Positions 1 to 5,543 of a stretch of DNA of 6,287 bases are shown in pieces. This DNA comes from Candidatus Omnitrophota bacterium. Its GTDB lineage: Bacteria > Omnitrophota > Gorgyraeia > Zapsychrales > Fredricksoniimonadaceae. How positions within the stretch are numbered: the first letter of the stretch is position 1; each line of letters begins with the position of its first letter. The position numbers and the translations under genes were made by a program. Location: the NCBI GenBank assembly GCA_016196515.1, contig JACPXN010000065.1, forward strand, positions 1 to 6,287. Reading direction: 5' to 3'. The notes below the pieces were generated by a model that saw only the letters and a program-made list of their open reading frames with translations, was not told where the DNA came from and made no database searches.

Positions 1-714
1 CATGTCGAGACCAAAATTCATGTGCATGCTCTCGTCTCTCAGGATGTACTGGATCTGCTCGCAGGCGCCAACGAGACGGTTTTGCCGGTTGAACGACAAA
101 AGCATCACGAAACCGCTGTAGAAAAAGATCCCCTCCATGATCGCGTAATACCCGATCAGGTTGTCCAGGAGGCGCCGGCGGCCCTCATCGCTTTGTGTCT
201 CGAAGTTCGGTTTCAGGATATCTTCGGTCAACTTCATCTGAAACTCGTCCTTATCATAAATACTGGAGATCTCCCGGTACATGTTGAACACTTCGCCGTC
301 ATCCATCGACAGCGATTCGATGATGTACTGGTAGGCGTGGATATGGATGGCCTCCTCAAAGGCCTGTCTCAGAAGGTACTGGCGGCACTCGGGGTTGTCG
401 ATGAAGCGGTACACCGCAAGAACCACGTTATTGGCGACGATCGTGTCGGCGGTCGAGAAAAAGCCCAGATTCCGCTTGATGACGCGGCGCTCGTCTTCGG
501 TGAAGCCGTCCGGGGATTTCCACTGCTCGATATCGCGCTGCATGGAGATCTCCTGCGGCATCCAGTGATTCGCGCAGGCGTCCAGGTAATACTGCCACGC
601 CCATTTGTATTTGATGGGCACGAGCTGGTTCACATCCACCATGCGGTCGTTATTGATGATCCTTTTTTTGTCGACGGATACGCGATCTTTGGTCATTCTC
701 AAGGCTTCTGACAT
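1..714 (-). CDS. nrdB: Class I ribonucleotide reductase, small (radical-bearing) subunit NrdB, C-terminus beyond the window
   Basis: This subunit houses the dimetal site and radical that start nucleotide reduction in NrdA; it acts in the cytoplasm as part of an alpha/beta complex. The first 238 codons are visible. E. coli NrdB has 376 residues, so roughly the last third, including the NrdA-binding tail, is missing. All metal ligands can be placed against the E. coli enzyme: D90 (FFSTAD), E121 and H124 (EEAIHIHAY), E194 (MEGIFF), E228 and H231 (RDESMH). The spacings D-E (31) and E-E (34) equal those in E. coli. The radical tyrosine is Y128, and W51 matches E. coli W48 in the electron-transfer path. 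The ATG at 714-712 follows an AAGGAGG at a 6-base distance. The gene lies 27 bases after nrdA and probably shares its mRNA. A tyrosine here argues for a tyrosyl-radical enzyme (subclass Ia-like) and against a Phe-type Mn/Fe subclass Ic enzyme. Confidence 0.97.
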   Translation of the reverse strand, partial: MSEALRMTKDRVSVDKKRIINNDRMVDVNQLVPIKYKWAWQYYLDACANHWMPQEISMQRDIEQWKSPDGFTEDERRVIKRNLGFFSTADTIVANNVVLAVYRFIDNPECRQYLLRQAFEEAIHIHAYQYIIESLSMDDGEVFNMYREISSIYDKDEFQMKLTEDILKPNFETQSDEGRRRLLDNLIGYYAIMEGIFFYSGFVMLLSFNRQNRLVGACEQIQYILRDESMHMNFGLDM

Positions 715-720
715 GGCCGC

Positions 721-727
721 CCTCCTT
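721..727 (-). promoter_or_regulatory. Ribosome binding site of nrdB
   Basis: On the minus strand AAGGAGG lies 6 bases before the ATG of nrdB. It is a near-perfect Shine-Dalgarno match in the 27-base nrdA-nrdB gap and fixes the nrdB start. I see no promoter or terminator in the gap, which fits co-transcription. Confidence 0.85.
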
Positions 728-741
728 ATTTTAAGTGGATG

Positions 742-3700
742 TTACTGACAGGCCTCGCAATTTTCTTTGTTGATGAGACTGCACTGCTCTTTGGAAAGCG
801 CCGAAGGGTCGACCAGCTTTTCTTCCTTGGATTTCTGGCCGATCGAGTTCCCGTACCTGTTCGCGTCGAGCGTGCTCTTTTCAATGCGCGTCGCCCCAAG
901 AGACCGGAGATAATAGGTGGTCTTGAGGCCGCGTTCCCAGCCGAACATGTACATGTCGTTCAATTTTTTCCCGTTGGGCTGGGCCTGGTAGAGGTTCAGG
1001 GATTGGCCCATATCGATCCACTTTTGCCGGCGGCTGGCGGATTCGATCACCCACTCATAGTCCACCTCGAAAACCGTGGGATACTTCATCTTGATCTCTT
1101 GAGGCACGCGCCCGATCTCCTGGACGCTGCCGTCAAAATACTTCAGATCATCGATCATCTCTTTGTCCCACAGCCCCAATTTTTTCAAGTCCTCGACGAG
1201 AAACTCATTGGGCACGGTGAACTCCCCGGAAAGATTGCTTTTGACGAAGATGTTCTTGTACGTGGGCTCTATCGAGGAGCCCACGCCCACGATGTTCGCG
1301 ATGGTCGCGGTCGGAGCGATCGCCATCACGTTGCTGTTCCGGATGCCGTATTTCTTGAGCGCTTCACGCACCGGCGCCCAATCCATGCGGCTTGACCGGT
1401 CCACTTTCAAGAAGCCCCCCCGCTCTTTTTCCAGGAGATCGACCGTGTCCATCGGCAAAAGGCCGCGGCTCCACTTGGACCCGGCATAGCTCGAGTAGGC
1501 CCCGCGCTCTTTGGCTAATTCGATCGACCCGAAAATGGCGTAGTAAGACACCGCTTCCATGCTCCGGTCGGCGAACTCCACCGCCTGAGGCGACGCGTAA
1601 CTCATATTTTGAACGTACAGCGCGTCTTGGAATCCCATGATCCCGAGACCCACCGGACGGTGTCTCAGGTTGGAGTTTCTGGCCTCCGCCGTCGGATAGA
1701 AGTTGATATCGATCACGTTGTCCAGCATGCGCACCGCGGTCGTGACGGTTTCTTTCAGCAGATCGTGATCGAGCCCCCGGGACGTCGTGTGAGCCGCCAA
1801 GTTGACCGACCCCAGATTACAGACGGCCGTCTCTTCCTTGGAAGTGTTGAGAAGGATCTCCGTGCAGAGATTGGAGCTGTGCACCACCCCCGTGTGATCC
1901 TGGGGGGAACGGACGTTGGAAGGGTCTTTCCAGGTGATCCAAGGATGGCCGGTTTCGAAGAGCATGGTGAGCATTTTTCTCCAAAGCTGGACCGCCGACA
2001 CCACCTTGAACTTGCGGACCTTGCCCTCTTTGGCCATGGCCTCGTATTCTTCATAACGCCGCTCAAAGGCCTGGCCGTAGAGGTGATGCAGGTCCAGGGC
2101 CTCACTCGGGCTGAAAAGCGTCCAGTCCTTGTCGGCCTTCACGCGCTTCATAAAAAGATCCGGGATCCAGTTCGCCGTATGCATGTCGTGCGTGCGGCGG
2201 CGGTCATCCCCCGTATTTTTCCTGAGCTCCAGAAATTCCTCGATGTCCATATGCCACGTCTCAAGATAAGCGCAGGTGGCCCCCTGGCGCTTGCCGCCTT
2301 GGTTCACCGCCACCGCCGTGTCATTGGCCACTTTAAGGAACGGGATGACGCCCTGGCTTTTGCCGTTGGTCCCCTTGATCCGCGAACCCATGGCGCGGAC
2401 GTTCGTCCAGTCGTTCCCAAGGCCGCCGCTCCATTTGGACAACATCGCGTTGTCCTGGATGCATTTGAAGATATGAAAAAGATCGTCCCCCACCGTCGTG
2501 AGAAAGCACGAGGAAAGCTGGGAATGCATCGAGCCGGAATTAAAAAGCGTCGGCGTCGAGGAGATAAAGCGAAAAGAGGATAAGAGGTTATAAAACTCCA
2601 CCGCCTTTTCGTTCCGGTGCTCTCCCTCGGACTTGGCCAGACCCATCGCGACCCGCATCCAAAATACCTGAGGGATCTCAAGACGGCGCTCTTCCCAATG
2701 AATAAAGTAGCGGTCGTACAATGTTTGAAGACCCATGTACTTAAAGAGAAGGTCCCGCTCGGGCGCGAGCTGCCCGCCGAGATACTCCAGATCAAAGCCC
2801 AGGAGTTCCGGGTTCAAAAGCTCAAGTTCCACCGCTTTTTTGACGTAGCGGCCAAGGTACCCCGGGTACTCCGCCTTCACCTGGTCAAAACTCACCGGCT
2901 CCCCAAAGGCCTCGCGGTAGGACTCCAAAAGCAGAAGCCGCGCGGCGACAAAACTGTAGTTGGGTTCCACCTCGATGAAGGACCTCGCCGCCATGATATC
3001 CGACAAGGCCATCTGTTTTTCGGTAATATCGTTGTAATAGTTTTTGAGACTCTCTTTGAGAATTTTCTCGGCGGAGACCTCGGCCAGTCCCTCACAGCAG
3101 GACTGAATCTGGAAACGCAGCTCTTCCACATCGAGCGGCTTGCTTTGTCCGTCCGAGGTTTTGATCATTATTTTTTTCGCCCAGTCCAGGGACACTTCCT
3201 GAGAGACCCCCTTGGCCTGCCGTTCTTTGCGGCGTATCTCGCGGTAAACAATGAAGCGTTTGGCGACCTCGTAATAACCCGAGGTCATGAGGGTTTTTTC
3301 GACGATGTCCTGGATCTCCTCGATATGGACCGACGCGCCTTGAGGCCACGACGAGCGGATCTCCGTGACGACTTTCTCGGACAATTTTCTCGCTTGCCCA
3401 AGCTCCGATTCGGTCAATTCTTGCTTGGCGGCGGCGCGGAAGGCCTTGGCGATAGCGCTGGTGATCTTCTCGGGCTTGAAGGAGACGACCTTTCCGTCGC
3501 GCTTGACGGTTTTGTATAACTCAAAGATCGCACGGCGTGCCGTGTGCTGGCGCCGGTAGTCGCCGTAACGCTCGGCGATCTCCCGGAAACCATTCTCCTG
3601 AAGCTGACGCACCACCTCGTCCTGGATCTCCTCCACCGCCAAAGTGTCTTTCTTGGCCGCGCGCTCCTTCAAAACCTCGGTCACGCACTGAGTGACTTTG

Positions 3701-3870
3701 GCGACTTGGGCGCTGATGTCGGAATTGAGGTCGGCCTCACGGGGGATCTGGTGCGCTTCCTTAAAAGCATTTCCGATGGCTTGGGCGATGCGAGAAAGAT
3801 TGAACGCGACGAGCTGGCCGTTCCTCTTCTGAACCTTGATTTCCTTACTGCCCGTGGACGTTTGCGGCAT
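742..3870 (-). CDS. nrdA: Class I ribonucleotide reductase, large (catalytic) subunit NrdA with three N-terminal ATP-cone regions
   Basis: NrdA reduces ribonucleoside diphosphates to deoxyribonucleotides using a thiyl radical generated with NrdB. From the ATG the protein has 1042 residues, against 761 in E. coli; the extra length is N-terminal. ATP-cone 1 spans about residues 10-115 (KRNG at 15-18). Cone 2 spans about 119-217 (KRDG at 123-126). A third, degenerate region at about 232-325 (KTSDG at 237-241) sits where the single E. coli cone lies. The catalytic barrel follows: C455 (LSSCF) and C684 (AVCNLG) form the redox pair, N667-x-C669-x-E671 is the active-site NLCTE motif, and Y986-Y987 is the radical-transfer pair. 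C455 to N667 is 212 residues, as in E. coli. The tail ends in CEACQ (C1038, C1041), the pair that takes electrons from thioredoxin or glutaredoxin. A longer reading from a TTG at 3939 adds 23 residues but has no Shine-Dalgarno, so the ATG at 3870 is preferred. Chlamydial NrdA is of similar size and multi-cone design. Confidence 0.97.
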   Translation of the reverse strand: MPQTSTGSKEIKVQKRNGQLVAFNLSRIAQAIGNAFKEAHQIPREADLNSDISAQVAKVTQCVTEVLKERAAKKDTLAVEEIQDEVVRQLQENGFREIAERYGDYRRQHTARRAIFELYKTVKRDGKVVSFKPEKITSAIAKAFRAAAKQELTESELGQARKLSEKVVTEIRSSWPQGASVHIEEIQDIVEKTLMTSGYYEVAKRFIVYREIRRKERQAKGVSQEVSLDWAKKIMIKTSDGQSKPLDVEELRFQIQSCCEGLAEVSAEKILKESLKNYYNDITEKQMALSDIMAARSFIEVEPNYSFVAARLLLLESYREAFGEPVSFDQVKAEYPGYLGRYVKKAVELELLNPELLGFDLEYLGGQLAPERDLLFKYMGLQTLYDRYFIHWEERRLEIPQVFWMRVAMGLAKSEGEHRNEKAVEFYNLLSSFRFISSTPTLFNSGSMHSQLSSCFLTTVGDDLFHIFKCIQDNAMLSKWSGGLGNDWTNVRAMGSRIKGTNGKSQGVIPFLKVANDTAVAVNQGGKRQGATCAYLETWHMDIEEFLELRKNTGDDRRRTHDMHTANWIPDLFMKRVKADKDWTLFSPSEALDLHHLYGQAFERRYEEYEAMAKEGKVRKFKVVSAVQLWRKMLTMLFETGHPWITWKDPSNVRSPQDHTGVVHSSNLCTEILLNTSKEETAVCNLGSVNLAAHTTSRGLDHDLLKETVTTAVRMLDNVIDINFYPTAEARNSNLRHRPVGLGIMGFQDALYVQNMSYASPQAVEFADRSMEAVSYYAIFGSIELAKERGAYSSYAGSKWSRGLLPMDTVDLLEKERGGFLKVDRSSRMDWAPVREALKKYGIRNSNVMAIAPTATIANIVGVGSSIEPTYKNIFVKSNLSGEFTVPNEFLVEDLKKLGLWDKEMIDDLKYFDGSVQEIGRVPQEIKMKYPTVFEVDYEWVIESASRRQKWIDMGQSLNLYQAQPNGKKLNDMYMFGWERGLKTTYYLRSLGATRIEKSTLDANRYGNSIGQKSKEEKLVDPSALSKEQCSLINKENCEACQ

Positions 3871-3873
3871 GAG

Positions 3874-3900
3874 AACGAGCTCCTCTTTTCGACCCTCGTT
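3874..3900 (-). other. Possible small hairpin around the nrdA ribosome binding site
   Basis: In the minus-strand mRNA, AACGAG (3900-3895) can pair with CTCGTT (3879-3874), giving a 6-bp stem. The 15-base loop carries the GAGGAG Shine-Dalgarno. The stem is short and may be chance; if it forms, it would present the site in a loop rather than bury it. Confidence 0.25.
3880..3885 (-). promoter_or_regulatory. Ribosome binding site of nrdA (decides the start)
   Basis: GAGGAG lies 9 bases before the ATG at 3870 on the minus strand. The in-frame upstream TTG at 3939 is preceded only by T-rich sequence without any Shine-Dalgarno match. This favours the 1042-residue NrdA. Confidence 0.75.
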
Positions 3901-3948
3901 TAACGAAACTTGCCTGTCTAAACTGGAGAAATAAGCCAAAAAACCATA

Positions 3949-3964
3949 ACACTACATATCGTTG
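3949..3964. promoter_or_regulatory. NrdR box, promoter-distal member of a pair
   Basis: The plus-strand 16-mer acactacatatcgttg matches the NrdR consensus as I recall it (acaCwAtATaTwGtgt) at 12 of 16 positions, including all the strongly conserved C, A, A-T, T and G positions. It lies at about +21 to +36 from the predicted nrdA transcription start and exactly 31 bases from the second box. NrdR is an ATP-cone repressor of ribonucleotide reductase operons that binds tandem boxes on the same face of the helix. The assignment is inferred from sequence match, spacing and neighbouring gene. Confidence 0.75.
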
Positions 3965-3973
3965 GGTACAACG
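3960..3973. repeat. Second CAACG/CGTTG inverted repeat (5-bp arms)
   Basis: CGTTG (3960-3964) and CAACG (3969-3973) flank GGTA. The arms have the same sequence as those of the repeat at 3999-4015, in the opposite order. It overlaps the right edge of the distal NrdR box. In the nrdA leader RNA it could form a 5-bp stem with a four-base loop. Confidence 0.45.
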
Positions 3974-3979
3974 TCAAAT

Positions 3980-3995
3980 ACACAATGGCTAGTAT
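3980..3995. promoter_or_regulatory. NrdR box overlapping the nrdA -10 element
   Basis: The plus-strand 16-mer acacaatggctagtat matches the NrdR consensus at 12 of 16 positions. Both outer arms (acaCaAt and TaGt) are good; the central AT-AT is replaced by GGC. It covers five of the six bases of the -10 hexamer and the predicted start point. The gap to the other box is 15 bases, giving the 31-base period typical of paired NrdR boxes. Occupation here would block RNA polymerase directly. Confidence 0.72.
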
Positions 3996-4018
3996 AATAC
4001 AACGCTAACCGTTGTCAA
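3991..4018 (-). promoter_or_regulatory. Sigma-70-type promoter of nrdAB
   Basis: On the minus strand a perfect TTGACA (4018-4013) and TATACT (3996-3991, five of six) are separated by 16 bases. Transcription would start near 3984, giving a leader of about 115 bases before the nrdA ATG. The -35 box overlaps the TGA stop of the upstream glycosyltransferase gene (4017-4015). I see no intrinsic terminator between that gene and nrdA, so read-through from the lipid genes into nrdAB is possible. Confidence 0.8.
3999..4015. repeat. Inverted repeat in the promoter spacer (6-bp arms)
   Basis: ACAACG (3999-4004) and CGTTGT (4010-4015) flank a 5-base centre. The repeat sits between the -35 and -10 boxes and overlaps the -35. 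It could be an operator for another regulator, or a short hairpin at the 3' end of the upstream transcript; no U-run follows on the minus strand, so it is not a standard terminator. Confidence 0.5.
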
Positions 4019-4716
4019 GAAACTTTATGCTTTTTAGAGAAATTTTCCCTAAAAAAATAGAGAATGAGGAACCGGAGAAAGCGGCACGTATCCGAAAAAG
4101 GCCGTATTTGACTTTTTTCCCCTCCGTAAACGGAACGAACCGGGATCGAGGCGATCCGAAAACCTGCCTTCGCGGCCTCAAGCAGCATCTCCGACTCGAT
4201 CTCAAAACGACGGCTCCTGAGCGCGACCTCTGTCAACACCTCCCGCTTCAAAGCCCGGTAACCACACTGGCTATCGGGTATGGTTTGACCGGCGAGCTTC
4301 GAAATAACCCAGGACATCAGCCGATTGGTCAGGCGCCGCTCCCAGGGCATCCCCTCGGGGTTCTGCATGCGATTGCCCACGACCACGTCCGCCGCGGGTG
4401 AATTCATCGCCTCCAAAAACCGGTCCAGCTCTTGCGGATCATGCTGGCCGTCTCCATCCATGATCACCAAAACGGGATGGTCTTTCCCGAGAAAATAGTC
4501 AAATCCGCGGGTGAGTGTGGCGCCCTTTCCATGATTGACCGGAGAGGTCAGGACCTCCGCGCCAAAACGGCGCGCCTCTTCGGCGGTGTCGTCCGATGAG
4601 CCGTCATCAACCACGAGGACGCTGTACCCGTGGTCACGGATCGCGCTCACCACGGACCCGATCCTCTGGGATTCGTTGAAAGTCGGGATGAGAACCACGA
4701 GGTCGGATTTATTCAT
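4015..4716 (-). CDS. GT2 family glycosyltransferase, dolichol-phosphate-mannose/glucose-synthase-like
   Basis: This 233-residue protein has one GT-A catalytic domain and no long membrane anchor. It probably transfers a sugar from a nucleotide-sugar to a polyprenyl phosphate or another lipid-linked acceptor at the inner face of the membrane. Visible motifs are the N-terminal VLIPTFNES (residues 8-16), VVDDGSSDD (35-43) for nucleotide binding, the metal-binding DGDGQ (87-91), DSQCGYRAL (148-156) and FEIESEM (171-177) of this subgroup, and IPVRSVYGGEKSQI (191-204). The C-terminus (RFLRFLILYFF) is hydrophobic and may touch the membrane. The ATG at 4716 overlaps the acyltransferase stop as ATGA, and homologues start at this point, so I prefer it to the GTG at 4773. 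No clear Shine-Dalgarno is seen, which fits translational coupling. Donor and acceptor cannot be told from sequence. The last 50 bases are AT-rich. Confidence 0.92.
   Translation of the reverse strand: MNKSDLVVLIPTFNESQRIGSVVSAIRDHGYSVLVVDDGSSDDTAEEARRFGAEVLTSPVNHGKGATLTRGFDYFLGKDHPVLVIMDGDGQHDPQELDRFLEAMNSPAADVVVGNRMQNPEGMPWERRLTNRLMSWVISKLAGQTIPDSQCGYRALKREVLTEVALRSRRFEIESEMLLEAAKAGFRIASIPVRSVYGGEKSQIRPFSDTCRFLRFLILYFFRENFSKKHKVS
4031..4055. repeat. AT-rich inverted repeat in the 3' end of the GT2 gene
   Basis: TTTTTAG (4031-4037) and CTAAAAA (4049-4055) are perfect arms. Inside them GAA/TTC continues the pairing; in minus-strand RNA the remaining pair is a G-U, giving an 11-bp helix with a 3-base loop. 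It lies within codons for the last residues (about FRENFSKK) and some 15 bases before the stop. It lacks a following U-run in either direction, so it is not a convincing intrinsic terminator. Confidence 0.4.
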
Positions 4717-5543
4717 GCCGGCAAGTTCGGAGTTTCCCAATAAGGCCGAAAAACAAACCACTGCGTCGGGCACTGTTTTATCCTCTGCTCGAGCCGCGTC
4801 GCGAAGCTTTGAACGGTGCCGCGCTCATCCAAGGCGGCGAGCGGCGGCTCGATGTCCAAAAAGTAACGGGCGCTGTCTTTCATCACAAAGAAACAAGGGA
4901 GGATCTCGGCGCCGGTCGCGCGCCGAAAACGGGCGATCCCGGCGGGGAAATTAACCTCTCTTCCCAAAAAAAGAACAGGGACGGTTCTGCCCGTAAAGGC
5001 CCTGTCGGCGTTCAAAACAAGTATTTTGTTTTCCTTAAGAACGTTATAGCACTTTCTTAAAGAGTTTCCTAAATAAATAACGTCAAGACCGTTCTTTTGC
5101 CGTCGGCGCTGGAACAATTTCTCGATCTTTGGGTCACCGTGCCTAAGCGCGACCCCGGTGACCGGAAAACCAAGCTTCGCCAGCACCATTCCCCCGAGTT
5201 CCCAATTTCCCACGTGCGCCGAAGCCAGGATCACTCCCTTTTTTCCAGCCAAGGCCCGCTCCAAAAAAGGCAGTCCACGGATCTCCACGTGGTTTTGAAT
5301 GAATTTTTTGGAAAGCCGCCGCGAGTAAAAAAGGTCCAGAAAATAACGGGCAAAGTTGGCGATGAGCTCCGACGCCTCTCCACCGGCCGCTTCCAAATTA
5401 CCCCGGAGAGCCGCTCGGTCTTTGGCGAAAAAAAACCGATGGTACGCCCAGGCCAGCGCGCGCGACAAAAAAATCGAGACGCTTCGGGGCAGGGTCCTGA
5501 CCAAACCCTCGCCCACCGCGTAGTATAGGTAACGGGGTTTCAC
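4713..5543 (-). CDS. LpxL/HtrB-family lipid acyltransferase (lysophospholipid/lipid A acyltransferase-like)
   Basis: The 276-residue protein (LpxL family proteins are about 300) should move a fatty acyl chain onto a lipid, at the cytoplasmic side of the inner membrane. The catalytic HX4E motif is HVGNWE (H110, E115) in the context ILASAHVGNWELGG. Downstream NADRAFTGR and FLGREVNFPAGIARF (about residues 178-206) match the family's acceptor-site blocks, and the C-terminal QWFVFRPYWE is the usual end motif. The N-terminus carries a hydrophobic, basic stretch (about 15-40) that fits membrane attachment. The GTG start at 5543 overlaps the upstream stop as GTGA, with a weak AGGGA 9 bases before it; an in-frame GTG at 5570 would add nine residues and a longer overlap. 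True lipid A acylation is not certain, because relatives acylate other lipids, and the neighbours are glycosyltransferases rather than lpx genes. Confidence 0.9.
   Translation of the reverse strand: MKPRYLYYAVGEGLVRTLPRSVSIFLSRALAWAYHRFFFAKDRAALRGNLEAAGGEASELIANFARYFLDLFYSRRLSKKFIQNHVEIRGLPFLERALAGKKGVILASAHVGNWELGGMVLAKLGFPVTGVALRHGDPKIEKLFQRRRQKNGLDVIYLGNSLRKCYNVLKENKILVLNADRAFTGRTVPVLFLGREVNFPAGIARFRRATGAEILPCFFVMKDSARYFLDIEPPLAALDERGTVQSFATRLEQRIKQCPTQWFVFRPYWETPNLPA

Noticed and set aside
22..711. Plus-strand open frame of 229 codons opposite nrdB
   Set aside because: It is the mirror of nrdB, which has all metal ligands and a strong ribosome binding site on the other strand; the antisense product shows no family features.
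1609..3519. Long plus-strand open frames (324 and 300 codons) opposite nrdA, with others at 739-1395 and 3544-3903
   Set aside because: They lie antisense within nrdA, whose catalytic motifs are all intact. Their translations look low-complexity, rich in H, R, V and D, with no recognisable domain. They arise from the GC-rich third codon positions of nrdA.
3871..3939. N-terminal extension of NrdA from a TTG at 3939
   Set aside because: There is no Shine-Dalgarno before the TTG, while the ATG at 3870 has GAGGAG at 9 bases. The 23 extra residues lie before the first ATP cone and look non-domain.
3918..3947. Short leader open frame (ATG at 3947, nine codons, MVFWLISPV)
   Set aside because: It has no Shine-Dalgarno and no run of regulatory codons, so an attenuation role is unsupported.
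3949..3977. Second possible nrdA promoter, TTGACG (3977-3972) with TAGTGT 17 bases on
   Set aside because: The -10 matches at only three of six positions and the stronger TTGACA/TATACT pair lies just upstream.
4714..4773. Longer GT2 start at the GTG at 4773
   Set aside because: It would add 19 residues encoded in the overlapping acyltransferase end. The GT-A fold begins at VLIPTFNES a few residues after the ATG, and the ATGA overlap is a typical coupled start.
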